From NCBI RefSeq assembly GCF_001644025.1, contig NZ_LUUK01000161.1, positions 1 through 37,093 of the forward strand: 37,093 bases of DNA. Reading direction: 5' to 3'. Both the position numbers and the translations under genes were made by a program. This document shows positions 15,727 to 23,322 of this stretch, piece by piece. The stretch's first letter is position 1; the number at the start of each line of letters is the position of its first letter. The notes beneath the pieces are model-generated. The model worked only from the letters and a program-made list of their open reading frames with translations. It made no database searches and was not told the origin of the DNA. This DNA is from Methylomonas koyamae (lineage in GTDB: Bacteria; Pseudomonadota; Gammaproteobacteria; Methylococcales; Methylomonadaceae).

Positions 15727-15786
15727 CCTTGCAGTCGAGCGGACCTGCGCAAAAAGCCGCGCAGGCCGCCTACTTCCACGCTAGAA
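15721..15786 (+). other. attC site 6 with mutated R' core
   Basis: GCATAAC (15721-15727), then CTTGCAGTCGAGCGGACCTGCGC and a GCGCAGGCCGCC arm, ending CTTCCACGCTAGAA. The expected crossover triplet GTT is GCT at 15780-15782, so integrase-mediated excision at this end should be impaired. Confidence 0.7.
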
Positions 15787-15795
15787 CAACACACT

Positions 15796-16374
15796 ATGCA
15801 CCTTATAAAGTTTGCACTGATCTGCTTTATTGCTGTGGCTCTGGGTGGCTGCTTTGGCTTGGTTCCAGGTTCGCGGGAGTATCAGCCTCTACTACAGTGG
15901 GAGGCAGGCTTCTATCAACAGGCACGGCGTGATGTTTTCCCGAAACAAGTCCGAGAACAGCCAACCCCCTTCCGCGACGCACTTGTTGCTTGGGCAGGTG
16001 TAATCACTGCAATCGAATACAAAGGGGACGGTGCTTCAAAGGCCGTCCGCATCACGGCACGGCACCATTACTTTGACTGGATTGAGGATGCAGGGGCTCA
16101 ACGGGAGAGATTCTTCCTCTCCCCTAGGGGAGAGGGAAAGTTCGCGGTGTTTTGGGGAGTTGGAAATCTTTCAGATCAAAAATTCATTGATCAGTTTTCC
16201 GTAGGTGACATGCTTGTTGCGTACGGAAGCCCTAGCTTCATTGAGCAGGACTTTATCGGCCTGAACCCCACCAAAAACATTCGCGGGATCAAACCCAATT
16301 GGTTTCGAATGGATATTCTCGACTACGGCAGGCCGGGTGAGCCAGTCAAGACACTGAAGAAGGTTCCATTTTGA
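15796..16374 (+). CDS. Cassette 7: outer-membrane-type lipoprotein
   Basis: 192 residues from ATG 15796. The signal peptide ends in a lipobox (FALICFIAVALGGC, Cys 19), followed by a short linker. The domain has FRDALVAWAGVITAIEYKGD and later FSVGDMLVAYGSPSF, a layout that loosely recalls the Slp/YeaY lipoproteins (GxVxWGGxI...GR.VTVxG). I give that only as a possibility. No ribosome binding site of note. A perfect 20-bp palindrome (16116-16135) lies inside the coding sequence and encodes LSPRGEG. No attC is convincing downstream, so this is probably the last cassette. Confidence 0.78.
   Translation: MHLIKFALICFIAVALGGCFGLVPGSREYQPLLQWEAGFYQQARRDVFPKQVREQPTPFRDALVAWAGVITAIEYKGDGASKAVRITARHHYFDWIEDAGAQRERFFLSPRGEGKFAVFWGVGNLSDQKFIDQFSVGDMLVAYGSPSFIEQDFIGLNPTKNIRGIKPNWFRMDILDYGRPGEPVKTLKKVPF
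16116..16135. repeat. Perfect 20-bp palindrome inside lipoprotein gene
   Basis: CCTCTCCCCT followed by its exact reverse complement, with no loop. The same CCTCTCC/GGAGAGG theme occurs as an extragenic hairpin at 22719-22739, so a dispersed element may have entered the coding sequence without breaking the frame. Confidence 0.75.
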
Positions 16375-16906
16375 GTAAAACAAGCGCGTGTACCCACGCG
16401 GGTTGCAATGGTGGGCAAATTTGGCCACCTTACATCTGCTAAAAGCACTTAACCGGACGATCAAAATATAAAGGGCCGTGGGTTGAGGTAACGAACCCCA
16501 ACATGTTGGCTAAACATAACATTGACGCCCTTCAAGCCATCAGTCACTTGGATATTTCGGCACCTCTACGGCGTGCGGATGGCTTTGCGGCTGTCTACGC
16601 TCTTGGCCTTGTTGGAATTGGGCGAAGCGGATGCTTGACGGTTTTATCGGCGGATGACGCTTCGCTTATCCGCCCGGTCATGAAAAAACCCAATATTAGT
16701 ATTTGGTGCAATACAGGTCATATCACCTAAATTTCGATAGATTTAAGTGATTTCACGCAGTCCTTCCAGCTCAGCCCAGCCCAGTTCAAGGAATTATCCA
16801 TGATACTGTAAGGTTTTAGGGCGTCATTTGATTTTGGCATATTTTCTGCCTCACCACTTAAGACAACTTAAGTCTAATTTTGCTAATTGTTTGGGGTATA
16901 GAAAAT
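16375..16906. other. Spacer between cassette array and sorting-tail genes
   Basis: No gene accepted. The frame at 16503-16730 has no ribosome binding site or domain. Small hairpins occur at 16391-16404 (GCGTG/CACGC) and about 16413-16432 (GGTGG/CCACC), and a repeat-like palindrome around 16651-16676 (GGCGGAT.../...ATCCGCC). Two CACTTAA-type inverted repeats (16724-16749 and 16856-16873) lie upstream of the next gene. ACTTAAC at 16447 could be a relic attC R'', but no partner core is convincing. Confidence 0.55.
16856..16873. promoter_or_regulatory. ACTTAAG-4-CTTAAGT inverted repeat upstream of exported-protein genes
   Basis: A perfect 7-bp inverted repeat, 34 bases before the start codon at 16907. 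A related imperfect one (CACCTAAAT-8-ATTTAAGTG) is at 16724-16749. The spacing suits an operator for the tandem sorting-tail genes. This is inference from position only. Confidence 0.4.
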
Positions 16907-17646
16907 ATGAAATTTAAAAACTCGGCACAGTCAATCGCCGCCGCACTCGTTTTTGGAGGGCTTTCATTCTCAGCGGAGGCTGCCTTAGTAGATATGGGGG
17001 GGGGTTATTGTACGACAACGTCCTGGATGTGACATGGCTGCAGGACGCCAATTACGCACACACCACGGGATATTCTGCAACCGGTGTTGATACGACGACG
17101 GGTCGAATGACCTGGGATGCGGCAAACACCTGGGCAACTAACCTTGTGTATCACGATTCCGTGCGAAATGTCGATTATGGCGGTTGGCAGTTGGCTTCCG
17201 CCCTACCTGTGAATGGAGTCAGCTACAACATGACCAGGGCATTTGATGGCAGTACCGATAACGGTTTTAACATTACCAGTCAGAACTCGATGTTGATGTA
17301 TATGCTTTATGTCAACTTGGGTCTGATTGGCGTGGTCGATACCTCTGGCAATTTTACGTATCACGATGGGCCATATGGAAACGGCACGTATCCCGCCAAT
17401 TTCAATGTCCCGGTTATAGGTTTAGTGCACGACTTGATGACCAAACCTTATTGGTCCAGTGAATACGATGCAACCACTGCCTTCATTGGCAATATGAGTG
17501 GCGGCGGCCAGGCGACGAATCCAAAAACCAATCAATACTTCGCTTGGGCGGTACATCAAGGCAATATTGCCGCTGTTCCAGTGCCCGGTGCGGTATGGCT
17601 ATTTGGCACTGGGCTTTTGGGTTTATTAGGTTTGCGCCGCAAATAA
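16907..17646 (+). pseudogene. Exported DUF1566-like protein with PEP-CTERM-like tail, frameshifted in a G9 tract
   Basis: ATG 16907 (GGGG about ten bases upstream) encodes a signal peptide (FKNSAQSIAAALVFGGLSFSAEA) and then ALVDM. There the frame enters nine G residues (16996-17004) and would end soon after. The rest of the protein continues one frame away from 17005 (LLYDNVLDVTWLQDANY...). The third gene of the group has the uninterrupted version (ALIDRGNGLLYDTVLDVTWLQ), so one missing G explains the break. The body resembles the DUF1566 (Lcl C-terminal) group, with YGGWQLASALPVNG and KPYWSSEYDA. The tail VPVPGAVWLFGTGLLGLLGLRRK is a PEP-CTERM-like sorting signal. A phase-variable gene, a pseudogene or a sequencing error are all possible. 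Confidence 0.8.
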
Positions 17647-17689
17647 AGCCTGTTTTTAATTTGTATTGGAAAGAACACAAGGAATTTTT

Positions 17690-18490
17690 ATGAAAACAAA
17701 ATTGGATAGAGCGATTGTTAGTATTTTAGGTGTTGCTGCATTGTCGGCAGTGTCTGCTGAATCATTTGCATTCGGTTCAACCAATTTGGGTGTTTTTACC
17801 GGGACGACGATTACCCAGACCGACTCAACCCCTCTGAGATCTTGGTCGGATTACGGTACTAGCTTTAACCTCGGTTGGGTACACACGGCTGATTGGTTCA
17901 CAATTCAGGTTGGTAGCGCGTCCGATATCGCCGCAGGCAATCGCTTAAACGTCGAGTTCAAACTCACCGCTGGTTTCACCGACCCTTTAAGCTATGGCGG
18001 CTTTTCGATTTGGACCAGCGGATCAAACCCCATCGTCAACGGCAGCGGTTTTCATAAATACAATCAGGTACGCGGCCCTAACGATGGTGGCGTACACACT
18101 AACGATAAGTTAGCGTCGCCAGGTAACATTATTTCCGGTCATAACGGTTGGGTTGGGTACGCGCAGAACGGTTTGACCTTTACCAATTCGGACGGTGATT
18201 TAGTCGCTAATGGCGGCGCATGGAACACGACATCACCTTACTTAAATGGCGGTGCCGCCAGTTCGGTGGATGGTTCTACTCTGGATTTGTACGGATTAAA
18301 AGCCGGGTATTACTTGATCGGCTTGGGTGGTGTCTGTCCGGATAATGCCGCGTGCATGAGCCAATCGCCGACCACCCGAAATTATGTGTTCACCGCATCA
18401 ACAGCACCAGTCCCCATACCCGGTGCTGTTTGGTTATTCGGTACTGCAATTTCGGGTTTGATCGGTTTCGGTCGACGTAAATCAGCCTAA
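17690..18490 (+). CDS. Exported protein with PEP-CTERM-like sorting tail
   Basis: 266 residues from ATG 17690 with AAGGAA before it. It has a signal peptide (SILGVAALSAVSAESFAF), then a Gly/Ser/Asn-rich, beta-type body without a recognised domain (GVFTGTTITQTDSTPLRSWS; NVEFKLTAGFTDPLSYGGFS), four residues of which are Cys or Met near VCPDNAACMSQ. The C-terminus is VPIPGAVWLFGTAISGLIGF-GRR, the tripartite sorting signal (VPxPGA motif, membrane segment, Arg end). Proteins of this kind are exported and processed by an exosortase-type enzyme in the inner membrane; none is in this window. The middle member of three tandem genes. Confidence 0.85.
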   Translation: MKTKLDRAIVSILGVAALSAVSAESFAFGSTNLGVFTGTTITQTDSTPLRSWSDYGTSFNLGWVHTADWFTIQVGSASDIAAGNRLNVEFKLTAGFTDPLSYGGFSIWTSGSNPIVNGSGFHKYNQVRGPNDGGVHTNDKLASPGNIISGHNGWVGYAQNGLTFTNSDGDLVANGGAWNTTSPYLNGGAASSVDGSTLDLYGLKAGYYLIGLGGVCPDNAACMSQSPTTRNYVFTASTAPVPIPGAVWLFGTAISGLIGFGRRKSA

Positions 18491-18508
18491 TTTAGCGCAC
18501 TCATCAAG

Positions 18509-18533
18509 GAAAAAGGCCACGGAAGGCTTTTTC
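18509..18533 (+). terminator. Weak terminator-like hairpin between the second and third sorting-tail genes
   Basis: GAAAAAGGCC and GGCTTTTTC pair with one bulged G. A short T run lies in the second arm. It would partly end transcription before the gene at 18562, which has its own ribosome binding region. Confidence 0.45.
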
Positions 18534-18561
18534 TATTGTAAATTTTGGGAGTCTTGACAAT

Positions 18562-19320
18562 ATGACATTTAAACAATCAACGAAATCAGTAGCCATGGCA
18601 CTGGTTTTTGGCGCGTTTTTTTCCTCCGCCAATGCTGCGCTGATAGACCGTGGAAATGGGCTGTTATATGACACGGTTTTAGATGTAACCTGGCTGCAAA
18701 ATGCCAATCTTGCCGCAACCAATACTTTCGGCGTATCCGGCATTAATGCCAATGGCACCATGTCTTGGACAACTGCCCAAGATTGGATTTCTGCAATGAA
18801 CTCTGCAAACTACCTTGGTTACAATCAATGGCGACTACCAACGATCAAGCCGATCGACGGTAGTGCGACCAACTACAATCTAACCTATGCGACTAACGGT
18901 AGTTCGGATAACGGTTTCAGCATAGATAGCCCGTATTCGGAACTCAGTTATATGTATTACGTCAATTTGGGTTTGAAACCTGCTTTTGATGCCAACGGCA
19001 ACTTTACTTCCAACTTTGGGATATTTGGTAATGGAACTTACAGTAGCTCAGCGCCGTATCTGCAAAATAACGTAGGACTGGTTCAAAATCTCCAAGCTTA
19101 TGCTTATTGGTCAGGTTCACCGGATTTGTCAAACCCTGTATATGCATGGTGGGTGAATTTCGGGAACGGTCGGCAAGGCAGATATTTCCAGACTGATAAA
19201 TACGAGGCGTGGGCCGTTATTTCTGGTGATGTTGCTGCAGTACCGGTTCCGGGTGCGTTATGGCTATTTGGCTCTGCAATTGCCAGCCTAGTTGGATTGA
19301 GCCGTCGTCAATCTGCGTAA
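18562..19320 (+). CDS. Exported DUF1566-like protein with PEP-CTERM-like sorting tail
   Basis: 252 residues from ATG 18562, with GGGAG about 13 bases upstream. Signal peptide MTFKQSTKSVAMALVFGAFFSSANA, cleaved before ALIDRGNG. The body has DVTWLQNANLA, GTMSWTTAQDWISAMN, YNQWRLPTIKPIDG and YAYWSGSPD, the hallmarks of DUF1566-like surface proteins, and the tail VPVPGALWLFGSAIASLVGLSRR. It is a clear paralogue of the frameshifted gene at 16907 and shows what that gene should look like. Role unknown; exported and sorted by an exosortase by family knowledge. Confidence 0.88.
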   Translation: MTFKQSTKSVAMALVFGAFFSSANAALIDRGNGLLYDTVLDVTWLQNANLAATNTFGVSGINANGTMSWTTAQDWISAMNSANYLGYNQWRLPTIKPIDGSATNYNLTYATNGSSDNGFSIDSPYSELSYMYYVNLGLKPAFDANGNFTSNFGIFGNGTYSSSAPYLQNNVGLVQNLQAYAYWSGSPDLSNPVYAWWVNFGNGRQGRYFQTDKYEAWAVISGDVAAVPVPGALWLFGSAIASLVGLSRRQSA

Positions 19321-19814
19321 ATTTGATTATGGACTTACTGCTATGGAAGGCTTTCATCATGCTAATAAGTTCCAAAGAGTGCTTGGGAACCTCGTAACGC
19401 AACGATAGTGTTAATTTGCTCGCCGAATACCGGCCAGTCGCCTGGGCAAAAAATGTCCTAAATGTCGAAATTGGATAGTTACCCCGACTGGTCGGGTTAG
19501 GCGGCTTTCCATTTCGATGCGGTCATGAAGCCAAAGCTCGATGATGGCCGGTAACGAGCATAACTCCCTCGCAAATTTGCACATAGCCGCTCACTGGGAA
19601 CACTAATAATCCAACCAAGTTTGCTCAATGCGGAGTGATTTAAAACTTGGGTTAGCGCTAATTTTCAAGCCTAGAATGCAAATAGTCGGTTTTTGAAGGA
19701 AATCCGTGTTTGCAATGTAGTCGTTCGCGGCTAAAGCCCTCGGCCGTCAATTTTGAGTAGCGCGTAGCGATCGGCGTCGCTCGGTGACGGCTTCGAACAG
19801 GCCACTTTGCGACT
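19321..19814. other. Intergenic, no gene seen
   Basis: About 490 bases between the last sorting-tail gene and the end of the GH30 gene on the other strand. The only structure noted is the tight hairpin CCCGAC-TG-GTCGGG at 19483-19496. AT-rich in its first half, GC-rich toward the GH30 gene. Confidence 0.55.
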
Positions 19815-21185
19815 TTACGCCCGCCAAACATACGTCGCCACGGTCCCGGCCGCCAGGCTGGCGGGGGCGTCGAGGTCGCGGTAGCGAATCCGGAAGTCGC
19901 GGGTCTCGGCGGTGTCGTTTAGGACGATCAACACGATGCGGTCGTCCGGAGTCAGGAAGGCGACGTTGGGCAGCGCGTCGGCGTCGGTTTCCAGGCGCAG
20001 CGAGCCGGGCCGGACCCATTTGGCGGCGTGGGCGATGATGTAGTAAGCGACATTGCGGGTGATCTGGTCGCCGTCTATCGTCAGCGCGCCGACGCAGCGG
20101 GCTTCGCCGCCGGCGGTGTGCGGCCGGCAGTGCGGGTCGGAGGCCAGATTCCATTCCAGCACGACGCTAGCCCAGTGGCGGGTGGCGCCGATCAGCACGT
20201 GTTTGACGTGCCAGAGCAGGTCGCCGCCGAATTGGCCGTCCGAGCCTACCCATTGTTCGGTGAAATACAGTTTTTTGTCCGGGTGGGCGGCGTGGATTTG
20301 CGACAGCACCGCGATGTCGCCGCCGTACAAATGCCAGGCCGATCCGCTGAAATAGGCGCGGGCCTGGTCGTCGGCCAACACGGTCAACGGGTATTCGGGG
20401 ACGTCGCAATTATGGTCCCAGCAAAATACCTCGACCTCGGCCAGACCTGCGTCGGCCAGGGCCGGCCCCAGATGCAGCCTGACGAAGTCGGCCTGTTCCT
20501 CGGCGCTCATGACCATGCTGGGGTCGTTTTTGTAATTTTGCGGTTCGTTTTGCGGGGTGACGGCGTGGATGGCGATGCCGCGCGCCCGCATTGCCAACAG
20601 GTATTTGACGAAGTAGGCGGCGTAGACTGGTTGGCATTCCGGTTTGAGGCTGCCGCCGACCCAGGCGGCGTTGGTTTTCATCCAGCGCGGCGCGGACCAG
20701 GGCGTGGCGATGATTTTGATGGCCGGATTCAAGGCCAGAATGGCTTGCAGCAAGGGCACGACTTCGCGGTCGCCGGCTTGCAAGTCGAATCGGGCCAGTT
20801 CGAAATCGGTTTCGTCGTCGGCCAGATCGTCGTAGGAGTAGCTGCGCTCGCTCAAGTCCGACGCGCCGATGCTCAGGCGCAGAAAGCTGACGCCGATGCC
20901 GTCGCCGTTCGGCAAAAACAGTTCTTCCAGCAAGGCTTGCCGGACGGCGGCCGGTAGCCGGCTGATCAGCAGGGCGCTGCCGCCGGTCAGCGTGTAGCCG
21001 AAACCTTCGATGGTTTGGCGTTGCTGTTCCGGGTTGATGGTGATAGTCGACTGCCCGATGTCGTCGCCTTCGCTCTGGAAGGCCAGGGTCTCGAATTGCG
21101 GTTCGAATAGCCAGGTTTGGTCGGCGCTGGTTTGCCAGACTGTCGCTGCGAGTGGGATGTCCGTTAATGTGTCGCTTGCCTGCAT
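19815..21185 (-). CDS. Glycoside hydrolase family 30 (glucosylceramidase / beta-1,6-glucanase type)
   Basis: 456 residues from ATG 21185, with GGAGG eight bases upstream. The order of motifs is that of GH30: QTIEGFGYTLTGGSALLI near the start, VSFLRLSIGASD, IIATPWSAPRWMKTN, the acid/base Glu in AVTPQNEPQ (about residue 214) and the nucleophile in KLYFTEQW (about 310). The C-terminal beta domain has AYYIIAHAAKWVRPGSLRL and IVLIVLNDTAETRDF. There is no signal peptide, unlike most bacterial GH30 proteins, so it may act in the cytoplasm or leave the cell by another route. Substrate is probably a beta-glucan; it could act with the GH17 enzyme at 4.9-5.8 kb. Confidence 0.9.
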   Translation of the reverse strand: MQASDTLTDIPLAATVWQTSADQTWLFEPQFETLAFQSEGDDIGQSTITINPEQQRQTIEGFGYTLTGGSALLISRLPAAVRQALLEELFLPNGDGIGVSFLRLSIGASDLSERSYSYDDLADDETDFELARFDLQAGDREVVPLLQAILALNPAIKIIATPWSAPRWMKTNAAWVGGSLKPECQPVYAAYFVKYLLAMRARGIAIHAVTPQNEPQNYKNDPSMVMSAEEQADFVRLHLGPALADAGLAEVEVFCWDHNCDVPEYPLTVLADDQARAYFSGSAWHLYGGDIAVLSQIHAAHPDKKLYFTEQWVGSDGQFGGDLLWHVKHVLIGATRHWASVVLEWNLASDPHCRPHTAGGEARCVGALTIDGDQITRNVAYYIIAHAAKWVRPGSLRLETDADALPNVAFLTPDDRIVLIVLNDTAETRDFRIRYRDLDAPASLAAGTVATYVWRA

Positions 21186-21299
21186 CTGCTGTCCTCCTGC
21201 TCGGTCAGAGCCGGCAGTCTACCGAAGCGGCGCGGGATGTCCAGCGGCAAGGTGAAGTCGGTCGCTTCGGCTTGACGCCGGCGCCGGCAGCGAACGCCG

Positions 21300-21316
21300 G
21301 CTGAGCGGAGTCGAAG
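21300..21316. repeat. Dispersed GCTGAGCGGAGTCGAAG motif
   Basis: A single copy in the 267-base gap between the alanine dehydrogenase stop and the GH30 start. It matches the cores of the four tandem repeats at 6.3 kb with one base difference (GTC instead of GCC). Confidence 0.7.
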
Positions 21317-21452
21317 CCGGGCAGGTTCCGTTCCGCGCCCAACGACTTACCTAGCGACGATCATGAAACCGCCGTATCGTCCCAAGCGATGGCGGGTAGT
21401 CGGCGGGAGCGGCGTCCTGGTCGCGACGAAGGTGCCGCTTACACCATGACTG

Positions 21453-22568
21453 TCACTGTAAAAACTGTTCTTGCGGCAAACACGCCATGCCGAAAGCGTC
21501 GGCGATGCCGGGGTAGGTAACGTGGCCGGCGACGACGTTCAGGCCTTTCAGCAAGGCCGGGTTGTCGCGCAACGCGGTTTGCCAACCCTTGTTGGCCAGT
21601 TGCAGCGCGTAGGGGAGGGTGGCGTTGGTTAGGGCCAGCGTCGAGGTGCGCGGCACGCCGCCCGGCATGTTGGCGACCGCGTAATGAACGATGCCGTCCA
21701 CCAGATAGACCGGATCGGCGTGGGTGGTGGGGTGGGTGGTTTCGACGCAGCCGCCTTGATCGACCGCGACATCGACGATGACCGCGCCGGGCTGCATCGT
21801 CGCCAGGTCTTCCCGGCGGATCAGTTTGGGCGCGGCGGCGCCGGTGACCAGCACGCCGCCGATGACCAAGTCGGCTTGGGCGATGTGTTCCAGAATCGCG
21901 TGGCGGCTGGAATACAGCAGTTGCACGTTGGGCGGCAGAATGTCGGCGAGGTGGCGCAGGCGGTCCAGCGACAGGTCCAGTATCGTGACTTGCGCGCCCA
22001 GACCGGCGGCCATTTTGGCGGCATGGGTACCGACCACGCCGCCGCCGAGAATCACCACCTTAGCTGGCGCCACGCCGGGCACGCCGCCCAACAGCACGCC
22101 GCGCCCGCCGTAGAGCTTTTCCAGATAATGTGCGCCTTCCTGCACCGCCAAGCGGCCGGCGACTTCCGACATCGGGGTCAATAGCGGCAACTCGCCATGC
22201 GGCAATTGCACTGTTTCGTAGGCGATGCAGGTGGCGCCGGAGGCCAGATGCGCTTCGGTCAAGCGGCGGTTGGCGGCGAAATGAAAGTAGGTGAAGACGG
22301 TCAGGTCAGGACGTAACAGCGACCATTCCGGCTCAATCGGCTCCTTGACCTTGACGACCAGGTCGGCGCTGTCCCACACCGGCGCGGCGGCCGGGGCCAG
22401 TTCGGCGCCGGCCGCGACATAGAGTTCGTCGGCAAAGCCGGCGCCGGCGCCGGCGCCGGTCTCGATCACGACCTGGTGGCCGGCGCTTACCAGTGCGGCC
22501 GCGCCGGACGGCACCAGCGCGACCCGGTTTTCGTTGGGTTTGATTTCCTTGGGTATGCCGATTTTCAT
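21453..22568 (-). CDS. ald: Alanine dehydrogenase
   Basis: 371 residues, the family's standard length. It catalyses NAD-dependent interconversion of L-alanine and pyruvate plus ammonia, linking carbon and nitrogen metabolism in the cytoplasm. Active-site Lys 75 (VKVKEP) and His 96 (TYFHFAA) are in their usual positions. The nucleotide-binding loop is GGGVVG (about 175-180), and the N-terminus MKIGIPKEIKPNENRVAL is diagnostic. YFHF replaces the more common YLHL. ATG 22568 is the start, with GAGG about eight bases upstream. It stands alone. In methanotrophs ammonia assimilation by alanine dehydrogenase is established. Confidence 0.96.
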   Translation of the reverse strand: MKIGIPKEIKPNENRVALVPSGAAALVSAGHQVVIETGAGAGAGFADELYVAAGAELAPAAAPVWDSADLVVKVKEPIEPEWSLLRPDLTVFTYFHFAANRRLTEAHLASGATCIAYETVQLPHGELPLLTPMSEVAGRLAVQEGAHYLEKLYGGRGVLLGGVPGVAPAKVVILGGGVVGTHAAKMAAGLGAQVTILDLSLDRLRHLADILPPNVQLLYSSRHAILEHIAQADLVIGGVLVTGAAAPKLIRREDLATMQPGAVIVDVAVDQGGCVETTHPTTHADPVYLVDGIVHYAVANMPGGVPRTSTLALTNATLPYALQLANKGWQTALRDNPALLKGLNVVAGHVTYPGIADAFGMACLPQEQFLQ

Positions 22569-22718
22569 GTTGACCTCATCGAAGTGGTTGATGTAGGGTT
22601 TAAGCCCATTTCAGCGTGCTGCCGGCGGAGTATTCCCCCCCCGGCCTGTCACTATTTGGCTGGGCTTCTCCAGCGGCCTTAATTCCGGTTTCCCCGTTTG
22701 GAGGGTGTCGGAAAAGCT

Positions 22719-22739
22719 CCCTCTCCTCGCGGGAGAGGG
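22719..22739. repeat. CCCTCTCC...GGAGAGGG extragenic palindrome
   Basis: Eight-base arms with a five-base loop, followed by GGCGGGGTGAGGG. This sequence type is widely scattered between genes in proteobacteria. A perfect-palindrome relative lies inside the lipoprotein gene at 16116-16135. Confidence 0.7.
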
Positions 22740-22849
22740 GGCGGGGTGAGGGGGAATTACAAGGTAACGCATTGGTTTTTATCTCCGCTCATTCTGCCCC
22801 TCGCTTAATTCAACTTGGTTAGATTTCAGGCTTCCCCTTACCTAAGGCT

Positions 22850-22964
22850 GTCATTCCGGCATGGATTGCCGGACCCGTTAGCGCGCGGAGCGAATCTAGC
22901 CGCCATGGAGGGTTCGAAGCTCGCCATCCATGGCACTGGATACCCGCTTCCCGGCGGGTATGAC
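22850..22964. repeat. GTCATTCCGG-type extragenic element (NIME-like)
   Basis: The ends are imperfect inverted repeats (GTCATTCCGG and CCGGCGGGTATGAC). The right end forms a perfect hairpin TACCCGC-6-GCGGGTA. CCATGGA and TCCATGG lie symmetrically inside. It resembles the intergenic repeats with ATTCCCGC/GCGGGAAT ends known from many proteobacteria. Confidence 0.5.
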
Positions 22965-23322
22965 GGTCTTTCTTCCAATCTGACAAGAACTACCCCCCTC
23001 TTTCTCAAAGTGGGGAACAGATCGCTGAGCGCTTGCCGTCTACCGACCCCGGCCTTTAAATTTCCGAATGGTGGACCGGATTTGCCGGTCGGCAATGGGG
23101 CCGAGTTAAGCATACCTACTATAGGTCAAGCAATATCCGCGCCCGGCGCCGTTCGGCGGCGAAGTGCCGGGAATCCGCGAGCCCCGGCGCTTCCGGCCGT
23201 CGGTCGGTTCCGGCATTGTCGGCAATGTCGATCCGGTTTGGCGTATCGCCGACAGAGCCGGCGGCGTCCGCCGATAATTTTCGGCTAAGCTTAGCCCAGC
23301 TTGTTCCGCAGCCGAGATTGCC

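Larger units (their letters stand above)
22569..23322. other. Repeat-rich spacer without genes
   Basis: About 750 bases separating the divergent alanine dehydrogenase and HerA-like genes. It contains the GGAGAGGG hairpin (22719-22739) and a 115-base element bounded by GTCATTCCGG and CCGGCGGGTATGAC (22850-22964). The GC-rich second half has no accepted gene; frames crossing it are antisense extensions or repeat-derived. Confidence 0.6.

Noticed and set aside
16447-16511. Possible seventh attC (ACTTAAC to GTTGGCT)
   Set aside because: The two boxes are not complementary and no symmetric stem lies between them.
16503-16730. 75-codon plus frame
   Set aside because: No ribosome binding site or domain; includes a repeat-like palindrome.
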